Below, one piece after another: positions 52,314 through 61,174 of a stretch of 64,000 nt of DNA. Under the pieces are notes generated by a model that saw only the letters and a list, made by a program, of their open reading frames with translations, made no database searches and had not been told where the DNA came from. Position numbers and translations under genes: made by a program. Within the stretch, counting starts at the first letter, position 1. Each line of letters starts with the position of its first letter. Source of the stretch: Pseudomonas sp. BCA17 (GTDB lineage: Bacteria > Pseudomonadota > Gammaproteobacteria > Pseudomonadales > Pseudomonadaceae); NCBI RefSeq assembly GCF_004519405.1, contig NZ_SGWI01000007.1:62001-126000 (forward strand). The letters are read 5' to 3'.

Positions 52314-55300
52314 GACTCGGTCTCCGCGTTCAGGCACTTGGCAAACTCACCGATGGTCTCGGTGAGCATGAGGTCCTCCAGCTCAATGGGCTGTGACAGC
52401 CTGGAGCCAAGTTCGACCTTGATCTTCATTGCCGACAGCGAGTCGCCGCCCATGTCGAAGAAGTTGTCGTCGGGCAGTACTGGCTGTCCGAGATGCTGGC
52501 TGATCACACCAATCACGATGCGCAGGGTGGATTGCGAAGCCTTGCCATTGGGTTCTTTCATGTCATTTCTCATGGTTTCTCTCAGGGCCAGCACATCCAC
52601 CTTGCCGTTCTTCGACAGGGGCAAGCGGGGCAACGACTGGACAGTTTTCGGCACCATGTACGCGGGCAGCCGTTGGCTCAAAGTCAACGTGATTGCAGGC
52701 GCCAGTCCGGGCTCGCCGACATACACCAGGGCAATTTGTTTGGGATGCCCGTCGGGCCCCGGCAGTGCTATCGCACAGGCCCGCGAGACGCCGGCGCAGG
52801 ACTCTGCGACGCTCTCGATTTCTCCCAGCTCGATGCGCAGACCATTGAGCTTGATCTGGTTGTCAATACGTCCGAGGATCTCGATTTCGCCGTTAGGCAG
52901 GTAACGCCCAAGGTCGCCGGTGCGGTACATGCGCCGCCCGCTGCGCGGGTGCTGGACAAAGGCCTTGCTGGTCAGTTCCGGCTGGCCGATGTAGCCACAG
53001 GCCAGGGAAACATCGCTCTCTACCAGCATTTCCCCGGGCACCCAATCCGGGCAATCGGTCCAGTCGTCGGCCACGATGTGGTAGGCAGAGTTACGCATGG
53101 GCGCGCCGTAGATCACCGAACGCACTCGCTGGCCTTCTTGTTCGTCGATCTCGTGCAACACCGACCAGTTGGTGGTCTCGGTGGGACCTCCGCAGGAATA
53201 CAATCGCGCGTTCGGATACAGCGCCCTGGCGCGTGGCAACAGTGGCAGTGGAATCCAGTCGCCTGCCATTACGATGTTGGCCAGCGAATCCACCGCGCAG
53301 AAACTCCGTGCAGTTTCCGCAACACTGCACAGCAGGTCCATGATCGCCGGAACACAGGCCCAGAAGGTCACACCGTTACGCCGCTGGAGTCGTAGCCAAG
53401 CATCGGGGTCCGGGCCCGCTGCCTGAGCTGGCACCACCACCGAGCCGCCGTGCAGCAGGGGGCCGAAGATATCGAAGACCGACATGTCGAAATGCAGGGC
53501 TGCAGTGGCCAGATGGCGAGTGGAGGCATTCAGGCCAAAGCGCTCGACGACGTCATAAACGTGGTTGACTACTGCGGCTTCCGGGATCTCGACACCCTTG
53601 GGGTTACCGGTAGAGCCGGAGGTGAAGATCACATACGGCGAGTAGTCCGCAGCCAAAGGTGGGAGAGTCAGCTCCGTGTTCTCGGCAGTCCAGTAATGCA
53701 GGTCCTCATCGGTCAGTACCAGCCGCTGGACCTGCTCCGGCAACGGGGTATCAATACCGGCGATAACCGTGTGCACTCCGGCCTGCGACAGCACAGAACG
53801 AATACGCTCGGACGGCAGATCGATATCCACCGGCACATAACCGACCCCGGCCAGCAGGCAGCCATAGACAGCCGCGTAGTGGCCGCTACCCTTGGGCAGG
53901 ACGATGCCGACAAAACGTTCATCAGGGTTACGTGTGTGTCGGATCATCTTGCTGATCCGTGCCGCGGCCCGGCCGATTTCACCCCAGCTGTAGCTCCTCC
54001 GGGTATCGATCACTGCGGTTTCCCCGGCGCGCTCGGCAATCCGTGCCAGTAGCAGGTCACGCAAGTGAACCTGCGGCACGGGGGCCTGAGTCGCGTTTAC
54101 GGCACGACGTATGTCAATCTGCGCGGCGGGGCGCAGGTCAAGCCAGGTGCGTTGCCAGATCTCACTGTCGTCGGCCAGTTGCTGCAGCAATGTGCTGAAT
54201 GCGCCGAACATCGACTCCACGACTTCGGGGCGAATGACCCCGGTGAGGTAATCCCATTTGAAGTACAACGTGCCTTCGGATTCGCGCAGTTGCACATCGA
54301 GGGTGACTTGCGGTGTCTGCGAGACGCCGTAAACCTCTGGCCCAAGCACCGCCACATCATGGCGTCCTGGGTGCCCGAGCAGGCTGGTGAGTACGATCGG
54401 CATCAGTGGTGCGCCGCCACTGCGTCGGACCCGGGCCAGCTCGCGCAGCACCTCTACACCGTTGAAAAGGCGATGATCCAGCGCCTGCCAGATGGCGCCC
54501 TGCAGTTGCTGGCCACGAATCTCGAGGGTGTCGGCGGCCGCGGTTTCATAGGGCACCAGCAAGGTGTTGGTGAAGTCACCGACAACCTGGTCGATATCGG
54601 TAGTGACGGGCATCCGGTCGGAGACCGGGAAGTTCAGGGTGAAACGGTCTTCTTCGCTCCAGCAGCGCAACACTTCGCACAAGGCCAGCGCGACCACGCC
54701 GGACGGCGATATGTTGCGCGCCTGCGCCCGGGCCTGCAGTCGCTCCCAGGCATCGACGGCGAGGGTGCCTTCGTGTCGCTCGAAGTGCGACGTACCGCTG
54801 AACTCTCCAGGCTCCAGTTGAGGCAGGCGCGGGGCTGCCGGCAAGTGATTGATCTTCTCCAGCCAGTATTCGCGGTCGGCCTGGTACTGGGCGCTCTTGA
54901 GCACTTTTTGCCGATAGGCGACGTAGTCATGGAAGCTGGTCTGCAGCGCCGGAAGTTGTGGATCATCTTCCAGATACAGATCAATCAGGTCGGGAATGAT
55001 CACCTGGAAAATCGACCAGGCGTCGGCGATCAACATGTCGATGCACAGATGCACTCGGCTGGCGCTGGCACTGAGGCGGCTGATGCGGAACTGGAACAGC
55101 GGCCATTGCGTGGTGCCGATTTCTTCGTTGGCCATGCGGTCGCGAACCGCATCGATCTCGCGCTCGATCTGCGCGCCGTCCAGAGCACTGAGATCGACAT
55201 ATTTCACCGCTTGCGTGCCGTCGACGTCGCCGATGCTCTGACGGCCGCTGGCATCGATGGTCATGCGCAGCATTGGATGTCGCTGCACCAGCAACCCCAC

Positions 55301-57808
55301 GGCACGGGTGAAACGCTCGCTATCGAGGGCTTGCACTTCCCACTCGAAATACCCCTGGCAGCCGACGCCGCCGTAGTCGTAGAACGAACCACGACCGATC
55401 CACAGCGCCTGCTGGCTTTCGTTGAGCTCGAACGGCAGCCGTTGCTGCTCTGCCGGCAAGTGCTCGAACGTCGGCAACTGAGTGTTGTGCGAGGCATTGG
55501 CCAGGCGCACCAGATTCGCCAGGACCGGCTCCTCGAGGAATGCCCCCATTTGCACATGAATGCCATGCTTGCAGGCCAGCTCGCCGACCATGCGCAAGGC
55601 GCGCAGGGAGTCGCCACCGGCGTCGAAGAAGCTCGCCTCCAACATGGCTTCGTCACAGAGCGTCCAGGCCAGCCAGCAGTCACGTACCGCGTGGTCTGCC
55701 GGGCTCTGCGGGACAAAAACGGTCTGGTTCGCATCGCGCTCGATCGGGCTGACCTGCAACGCGCTGTAGTCCACCTTGCCATTGCGCCCGAGGGGCAGGG
55801 CGCCGGTCAAGATCTGGCTGGGTTGGGCTGCCGGATGCAAGCGCGCGGCCAAGTGCTGGCGAACCCGGGCGACCACTTCGTTGGCACCGGGAGCCAGCTC
55901 CAGGAACAATGCCAGCGTCGCGCCGAGGTCATTGCTCAAGCAATTGGCCGCGGCCTTCACCACGCCCGGAACTTGCAGCGCGGTGATCTCCAGTTCAGTC
56001 AGGTCGACCCGGTGGCCGCGGATCTTGACCACCGAGTCGGTACGGCCAAAGATTTCCACGGTGCCATCGGCCGCCATGCGCGCCCGGTCGCCGGTGCTGT
56101 ATTGCAAGGCCGACGTGGCGTCCAGAGTGTTGCCACGAAAGGCTTTCCTGGTGTCCTCGGGATTGACATAGCCCACCGACAGCGTTTCGCCGGTGATGAT
56201 CAACTCACCGACACAACGGGCCGGCAGTTGTTGGCCGTTGCGGTCGACCACGTACATCCGGGCGCCAGGAATCGCGCGGCCTACCGAGGGTAGCAAGGTG
56301 CGGCGCGGGGCGCTCAGGTCTTCGATGGAAACTACGGCGGCTTCTGCGGAGCCGTAGACATTGATCACCCGGTAGCCGAGGTCGCTCGGCGGCCATTGCT
56401 TGCAGCGTTCACCGGCGATCAGCATGGTGCGCAGACCGGTTCGGGTGTTCGTTGCCCACAATGCTTCGGCAATGGAAGTCATGGCCAGTGTGTGGTTCAT
56501 GTCGCCTTCAAGTAGCCAGCGTGCCAGCAGGTTGACGTCCTGTAGCACCTGGGGCGCGGGAATGCATACCGTGCCGCCGGCACACAGAACCGGCAGGGGG
56601 TCGACTTCGACCATCCCGTAGCCGGGCGACGACAGCCATGAGCCGCGGCTATGCTCGCCAAGTCCGGCCTGCTCGATGACAGCGTCGAGGGTCGCGGCCA
56701 TCCCTCGATAGGACAGGCAAACGGCTTTGGGCCGTCCGGTACTGCCGGAAGTCCCGGCGATAAAACAGGCTTCATTGGTGCTGTCGACCCACTTGCCGTG
56801 CTCCCAATCGACGAGGGTAGGACGGACCTGCATCTTATCGATATCCAGCAGCGGAAAGGTCAGCAGATCGCACGCGCGTTCGGTGGTGCTGCCAGCGGTC
56901 AACACCGCATGCGGGCTGCACTCTTCGATGAAGGCACGGATGCGTTCATCGGGATGCGCCGGGTCGATCAGTACGCAGGTACCGCCCATGCGTTGCACGG
57001 CGACGATCGCGACCAGATGCTGCCAGCCGCGTTCCAGGAACAACGCCAGGCGCGGGCTCGAACGGCGAGAAGTGACGCGTTCGCGTATGTGCTGGACCAA
57101 TGCCTCGGAGGCGTTCCAGAGCTCGGCGTAAGTCAGGGTGCGATCGCTGTTGTCATCGACGATTGCCGCAGCCGAGGGTTTGCTCTGCACATGCCGGTAA
57201 ATGCGCTCCACGAGAAACTGGCGTTCGACGGCCTCGGCCGGGGCCGGGCGGCCCGGTTGGAGCGCGGGCGCCGGCAGGGCCTTGGAATCAAGCACACGGG
57301 CGCAGGCGAAGGCCACCAACTCCAGTAATTCCAGGCTTACCGCCGGGGTCATGTAATCGCTGCGTACCGACAGTTGGCAGCGGCCCTCGTGCACCAACAG
57401 CCAGACCGGTGTTTGCGCCGCTGGCAGGTGCTTGCCATCGCTGATCTCGATATCGGCCCGCAATTGCGGCTCGCCATGGGACGCTTCGGCACTGTTGCGC
57501 AATTGTGAGATGTAGTCGCGAGCGTCTTCTGCAAGGTTCAATGTCATGCAATCGACGCTGAGCAGTGACGGCTTGGCGTCATCATGTATTGCCAACGTCA
57601 GCCGGCCTTCCGGACTGAGCAGGGAGCCCAGAACCGCAGCGACCGTGACCAGGTCATTAATGGTGGCCGTCAGGCCAGCGGGCAAGACGATCTCTTGCTG
57701 TTCTCGGGTGTTGTCTGCTGATTGCCCGGCCTGTGGTTGCGCAAAGGCGTCCCACAGGCTGCGCTCACTCCCTGACAGCGATTGTGGCGCTTGGGGTACT
57801 GATGTCAT
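52310..57808 (-). CDS. Nonribosomal peptide synthetase, (partial C)-A-T-Cy-A-T
   Basis: About 1832 residues. Numbers below count from an upstream ATG at 57829; ATG 57808 is preferred because GAGGG precedes it. Residues 45-190 look like a truncated condensation domain. A1 (205-690) has IAGTSGSTGRPK but lacks the usual Asp in the A4 region (reads GYGMVEVD). T1 has Ser741 (DAGGDSL). Residues 795-1220 are a heterocyclisation domain, with D-M-L-I-A-D-A-W-S at 931-939 replacing HHxxxDG. A2 (1255-1745) has FTSGSTGNPKG, FDMSVFDIFG and AGDWIPL as in Cys/Ser-activating domains. T2 has Ser1797 (DMGGDSL). There is no TE, so release is by the separate T-TE. It should make an oxazoline or thiazoline ring. 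Confidence 0.92.
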   Translation of the reverse strand: MTSVPQAPQSLSGSERSLWDAFAQPQAGQSADNTREQQEIVLPAGLTATINDLVTVAAVLGSLLSPEGRLTLAIHDDAKPSLLSVDCMTLNLAEDARDYISQLRNSAEASHGEPQLRADIEISDGKHLPAAQTPVWLLVHEGRCQLSVRSDYMTPAVSLELLELVAFACARVLDSKALPAPALQPGRPAPAEAVERQFLVERIYRHVQSKPSAAAIVDDNSDRTLTYAELWNASEALVQHIRERVTSRRSSPRLALFLERGWQHLVAIVAVQRMGGTCVLIDPAHPDERIRAFIEECSPHAVLTAGSTTERACDLLTFPLLDIDKMQVRPTLVDWEHGKWVDSTNEACFIAGTSGSTGRPKAVCLSYRGMAATLDAVIEQAGLGEHSRGSWLSSPGYGMVEVDPLPVLCAGGTVCIPAPQVLQDVNLLARWLLEGDMNHTLAMTSIAEALWATNTRTGLRTMLIAGERCKQWPPSDLGYRVINVYGSAEAAVVSIEDLSAPRRTLLPSVGRAIPGARMYVVDRNGQQLPARCVGELIITGETLSVGYVNPEDTRKAFRGNTLDATSALQYSTGDRARMAADGTVEIFGRTDSVVKIRGHRVDLTELEITALQVPGVVKAAANCLSNDLGATLALFLELAPGANEVVARVRQHLAARLHPAAQPSQILTGALPLGRNGKVDYSALQVSPIERDANQTVFVPQSPADHAVRDCWLAWTLCDEAMLEASFFDAGGDSLRALRMVGELACKHGIHVQMGAFLEEPVLANLVRLANASHNTQLPTFEHLPAEQQRLPFELNESQQALWIGRGSFYDYGGVGCQGYFEWEVQALDSERFTRAVGLLVQRHPMLRMTIDASGRQSIGDVDGTQAVKYVDLSALDGAQIEREIDAVRDRMANEEIGTTQWPLFQFRISRLSASASRVHLCIDMLIADAWSIFQVIIPDLIDLYLEDDPQLPALQTSFHDYVAYRQKVLKSAQYQADREYWLEKINHLPAAPRLPQLEPGEFSGTSHFERHEGTLAVDAWERLQARAQARNISPSGVVALALCEVLRCWSEEDRFTLNFPVSDRMPVTTDIDQVVGDFTNTLLVPYETAAADTLEIRGQQLQGAIWQALDHRLFNGVEVLRELARVRRSGGAPLMPIVLTSLLGHPGRHDVAVLGPEVYGVSQTPQVTLDVQLRESEGTLYFKWDYLTGVIRPEVVESMFGAFSTLLQQLADDSEIWQRTWLDLRPAAQIDIRRAVNATQAPVPQVHLRDLLLARIAERAGETAVIDTRRSYSWGEIGRAAARISKMIRHTRNPDERFVGIVLPKGSGHYAAVYGCLLAGVGYVPVDIDLPSERIRSVLSQAGVHTVIAGIDTPLPEQVQRLVLTDEDLHYWTAENTELTLPPLAADYSPYVIFTSGSTGNPKGVEIPEAAVVNHVYDVVERFGLNASTRHLATAALHFDMSVFDIFGPLLHGGSVVVPAQAAGPDPDAWLRLQRRNGVTFWACVPAIMDLLCSVAETARSFCAVDSLANIVMAGDWIPLPLLPRARALYPNARLYSCGGPTETTNWSVLHEIDEQEGQRVRSVIYGAPMRNSAYHIVADDWTDCPDWVPGEMLVESDVSLACGYIGQPELTSKAFVQHPRSGRRMYRTGDLGRYLPNGEIEILGRIDNQIKLNGLRIELGEIESVAESCAGVSRACAIALPGPDGHPKQIALVYVGEPGLAPAITLTLSQRLPAYMVPKTVQSLPRLPLSKNGKVDVLALRETMRNDMKEPNGKASQSTLRIVIGVISQHLGQPVLPDDNFFDMGGDSLSAMKIKVELGSRLSQPIELEDLMLTETIGEFAKCLNAETES

Positions 57809-57841
57809 GTCGTCCCTCATCTTGTTCATGCTTCCCTGTTT

Positions 57842-58960
57842 TCACGCTGTGAGTTCGTTTTCGATCTGGTGAATAGCCCCGATCTGCTCCGCCAGAACCG
57901 TGGCAGCTTCAAGCACGGCTGCACGTTCCTGGTCAGTCAGTGTCGAGGCATCGACTGCGATGACGCGTTTGCTGCCCTTGGCCGCCGTGTGCCAGGTCGC
58001 GGCAGCCCGGCCACCGATGAGCACCACCGGCCGGCCGTTACCGGCCGGGTCGTAGCCGCCGATGCGTTCCAGTTCAAGGCAGTCGCGCTGCCTGGAACCG
58101 GGCGCATAGCCCATGACCAACGGGTCCCAGGCCGGCAGAAAGCGGATCTGCTTGCTCGCGGGTTTCTGCTCGCGTTGCATGAACTGCTCAAGACGCGCTT
58201 TCCCGGCCTCGCTATGCCACATCTGATCGGCGACCCGGCAGGCTGCACAGCCTTGAAGCAGCGCGCGCGCGGTCTCCTTTGAAACACCGAGCCACCAGGC
58301 AAGGTCATCGACCGTGACCGGTCCATAGTGCTCGACGTAGCGCCCGGCGATGTCACGCAGCAACGAGTCGCGGTCCAGTGGCGCACCGTCACCCGGCAAC
58401 AGGCCTTCAGGTGCAGCTGAATACAGCCAGCGGTTCGACCAATGATTGGCCGCTGGTATGCGAACCAACGCGCCGTCATAGGTCGCCACTGACGTCAACG
58501 CCCGCGCCTGGGGCGCCGGCAGTTCGAGTGCTCTGGCGATGTCTTGCAAACGCACGGCGGCGCCTGTGCTCAAAGTGATCAGCGCAGGCAGCAGGCGTCG
58601 GTAATCGTCCAGGCCAAGCCCGACGTCCCGTAGCCGCCACTCGTGGCCTGCCAACGGCAGGCGAGTGGCCGCAAAGACGTTGCCTGCCAGCTCGCCGGGC
58701 AGCAGGAACTTGGAGCGTCGCATACCCGGGATACGCAACAACTCGCTGTCGTTTTCTTTCGCCAGTACGCTCTTGCGATCAAGGTTTTGATTGCGTGCCA
58801 TGACCGCCAGCCAACTGGTGGGTCGCGCCGAATAAACGCCGATATAGGCCTGTGCTATCTGTGCCACCGTTGCTTGTGCAAGGCGCTCGAAATGTTCCGA
58901 CACCATCCATTCCCGCAGGAGAATGTCAGTGAGGCCATTGCAGGCAGTTCTAATGCTCAT
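57842..58960 (-). CDS. AlkZ/YcaQ-like winged-helix DNA glycosylase homologue, candidate self-resistance protein
   Basis: A 372-residue protein of the HTH_42 (PF06224) winged-helix family. The C-terminal half is diagnostic: GPVTVDDLAWWLGVSKETAR, then LPAWDPLVMGYAPGSRQRD and GRPVVLIGGRAAATW. Members such as AlkZ unhook DNA adducts and crosslinks and are found in genotoxin gene clusters. At the place of the catalytic Q-x-Q (AlkZ) or Q-x-D (YcaQ) motif, by-eye alignment gives Q37-A-Y39, so the second catalytic residue is changed. It may have altered chemistry or only bind damage. ATG 58960 is chosen, giving a 32-base gap to the upstream gene. Confidence 0.8.
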   Translation of the reverse strand: MSIRTACNGLTDILLREWMVSEHFERLAQATVAQIAQAYIGVYSARPTSWLAVMARNQNLDRKSVLAKENDSELLRIPGMRRSKFLLPGELAGNVFAATRLPLAGHEWRLRDVGLGLDDYRRLLPALITLSTGAAVRLQDIARALELPAPQARALTSVATYDGALVRIPAANHWSNRWLYSAAPEGLLPGDGAPLDRDSLLRDIAGRYVEHYGPVTVDDLAWWLGVSKETARALLQGCAACRVADQMWHSEAGKARLEQFMQREQKPASKQIRFLPAWDPLVMGYAPGSRQRDCLELERIGGYDPAGNGRPVVLIGGRAAATWHTAAKGSKRVIAVDASTLTDQERAAVLEAATVLAEQIGAIHQIENELTA

Positions 58961-58992
58961 ATGATTCTCGATTGGCTCTGGGGCTGCGCTGT

Positions 58993-59727
58993 TCAGTCGC
59001 CGACGACATCGAAGTTGCAACTGCGAGTGGCCTCGACCTGATACATGTCGGACTTGGTCGGTACGAAGAACTTGCCGTCGTTACCCTCGCGATGGCGTTC
59101 CCCAGGCACCGAGACCGGCAGCGCCGGCTGCCCGGTGAGTTGTTCGTAGTCGCGGATCAGACGCGTCATGGACACCATGCGATCAAGCATCCGACGCAGC
59201 ATCTCCATGCCTTCCTTGTCACCCAGCACTTCGCCTTTCTTGTCGCCTACGAGCATCGCCGGGAAGCCGTAGCCGACCATGATCATTCGGTTGAGCAAGG
59301 CGCACTGGAGCATCTGGTTGTAGACCTCGACATGGCCCATGCGCCGACCAGTGACCATGACCCCGGCCACTTTGTTGGTGAGGGTGCGGTCGTGGCGCAG
59401 GAACCCGGTGCCGACCCGTTCCAGGAACGCCGACATCAGAGGGGTTGCGCCAAAGCCATGCACGGCACAGGCGAAGATCACGCCATCGCTGGCTTCCATG
59501 AGGCGCACGGCGCGCGCGGCGTCATCTTTCTGGGCGCAGGGTTCGTTGCGAAAATTGCAATCACCGCAGGCCCCGCAAGGGTCGATTTTGGCGTTGGCCA
59601 ATGAGAACACTTCGAGAATGACATCCTGTTTTTCCAGGTACTCAGCCGCCCACTCCAGCGCCCTGGCATTGTTGCCATCCACCCGTTCCGAGCCATTGAT
59701 GGCGACATACTTGATCTTGTCCGTCAT
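58993..59727 (-). CDS. Flavodoxin-like NAD(P)H-dependent FMN reductase with cysteine motif
   Basis: A 244-residue flavoprotein of the iron-sulfur-flavoprotein/WrbA-like group. It has INGSERVDGNNARALEWA as phosphate-binding loop and a CGACGDCNFRNEPC cluster (Cys-x-x-Cys-x-x-Cys...Cys) at about 51-64, as in proteins that bind a [4Fe-4S] cluster or a redox disulfide. The C-terminal 40 residues are an unusual extension with a Cys near the end. AGGAG precedes ATG 59727. Likely roles are reduction of an intermediate (for example the ring or a nitro/quinone group) or protection. Confidence 0.8.
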   Translation of the reverse strand: MTDKIKYVAINGSERVDGNNARALEWAAEYLEKQDVILEVFSLANAKIDPCGACGDCNFRNEPCAQKDDAARAVRLMEASDGVIFACAVHGFGATPLMSAFLERVGTGFLRHDRTLTNKVAGVMVTGRRMGHVEVYNQMLQCALLNRMIMVGYGFPAMLVGDKKGEVLGDKEGMEMLRRMLDRMVSMTRLIRDYEQLTGQPALPVSVPGERHREGNDGKFFVPTKSDMYQVEATRSCNFDVVGD

Positions 59728-59818
59728 GGTGCTTCTCTCTCCTTAGAGTTTTGCCTGTTCCCAGGCACGATGATCGGCGGACCGTCGTGCCATGCCTCCA
59801 GCGTTGCCGGAGACTGTT

Positions 59819-61174
59819 TTAGCGTGCGAGGTAATCGGCGATCGGATACTTCGCGCAAAGCGCCTCGGCCTCTGCGCAGAATTGCTGGCGTAGGAGCGGA
59901 TCGAGGGTGAACTCGCTGTCACCGAGCGGCGTTACCTCGTCCAGGATCCGGCAGAGCAGGTCGACGATCTCCCGGCAACCTTGCGGGTCGACATGACGCT
60001 GGGCGAGGGCGCCGGTACCTATGCGCAGGCCGCTGGTGACGAAAGACGAGCGGGTTTCGCCGGGCACACGGTTCTTGTTGACGACGATTCCACAGTGCTC
60101 CAGCGCGGTCTCGGCGATAGCGCCGGTCATCGCTGCACGCAGGCGGATCAGAATGGTGTGGTTCTCGCTGCGACCACCCACCACTTCATAGTCCCGGGCC
60201 TGGAATTCGCTGGCCATTACGTCCGCTGCAGTGCGGATGCGCTGCATCTCGGCATCGAACTCAGGGGTCATGGCGTACCCCAGTGCCGCGGCCTTGGCAG
60301 CCATCATGTTGACGGCCGGTGCGCCTTGCATCCGCGGGAACACCGCCAGTTCGAGCACGCGGCTGAACGTCGCTTCACGGCCAGGGACTTTTTCGTGGGC
60401 GTCACGGCCGGAGAGAATCAGGCCACCACGCGGGCCGGCGAGCTGCTTGTGGGTACAGGTGGTGGTGACGTGCGCAGCGTTAATCGGGCTTGGATGCCGC
60501 CCGGTTGCCACCAGACCGGCAATGTGCGAGATGTCGGCCATCAGGATGGCACCGGCTTCGTCGGCGATCCGGCGGAAGCGCTCGAAATCCACGACTCTGG
60601 AGTAGGCCGTGGCACCGCAGATGATCAGTCGCGGGCGATGTTCCAAAGCCAGCCTGCGGACTTCGTCGTAGTCGATCAGGCCTTCCTTGGTGGTGCCATA
60701 GCCAATGGCGTTGTAGTAAGTGCCCGAGAACGTCACGGGACTGCCATGGGTCAGGTGGCCGCCGTTATCCAGAGCCATGCCCAGCAGCGTGTCGCCAGGT
60801 TCGAGCAAAGCCGCGAGTACTGAGTAGTTGGCGCTGGAAGCCGAGTGCGACTGCACACCGGCGTACTGCGCAGAGAACAGCTCGCGGGCGCGTTGGATTG
60901 CCAGAGACTCGACCAGGTCGACGTTCTCGCAACCGGCGTGATAACGGCGTCCGGGCACACCTTCGGCAGTCACGTTGACCAGTACGGAGGAGGACGCGGC
61001 CAGGGTGCGCGGCTTGACCGCGCAGCAAGAGGCCACCAGCGAGAGCGTGCGTTGCTGGCGAGCGACCTCGGCGTCGAGAATCCGCGCCAGTGCGGCATCA
61101 TGTTCCTGCAGATCGGCCAGGCCCCGCTTGAGCAGATCAGCCTGGGTCAGAAGTGGTTGATGATTGACTGTCAT
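59819..61174 (-). CDS. Serine hydroxymethyltransferase-like PLP enzyme of the NRPS cluster
   Basis: A 451-residue fold-type I PLP enzyme of the GlyA family. The PLP lysine is Lys243 (TTTCTHKQLAGPRGG). AEGVPGRRYHAGCENVD carries the conserved Glu, and ADISHIAGL the PLP Asp and stacking His. It departs from housekeeping GlyA at two points: the usual IASEN reads VASCC, and HSGSQAN reads HSASSAN. It may be a specialised enzyme such as an alpha-methylserine or beta-hydroxy amino acid synthase (aldolase/transaldolase), supplying a building block for the heterocycle. It overlaps the T-TE gene by 4 bases. Confidence 0.85.
   Translation of the reverse strand: MTVNHQPLLTQADLLKRGLADLQEHDAALARILDAEVARQQRTLSLVASCCAVKPRTLAASSSVLVNVTAEGVPGRRYHAGCENVDLVESLAIQRARELFSAQYAGVQSHSASSANYSVLAALLEPGDTLLGMALDNGGHLTHGSPVTFSGTYYNAIGYGTTKEGLIDYDEVRRLALEHRPRLIICGATAYSRVVDFERFRRIADEAGAILMADISHIAGLVATGRHPSPINAAHVTTTCTHKQLAGPRGGLILSGRDAHEKVPGREATFSRVLELAVFPRMQGAPAVNMMAAKAAALGYAMTPEFDAEMQRIRTAADVMASEFQARDYEVVGGRSENHTILIRLRAAMTGAIAETALEHCGIVVNKNRVPGETRSSFVTSGLRIGTGALAQRHVDPQGCREIVDLLCRILDEVTPLGDSEFTLDPLLRQQFCAEAEALCAKYPIADYLAR

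Noticed and set aside
54065..56293. Long plus-strand open frame (742 codons) opposite the NRPS gene
   Set aside because: Antisense shadow of a high-GC gene. The minus frame has full NRPS motifs; the plus frame has no domain or ribosome binding site.
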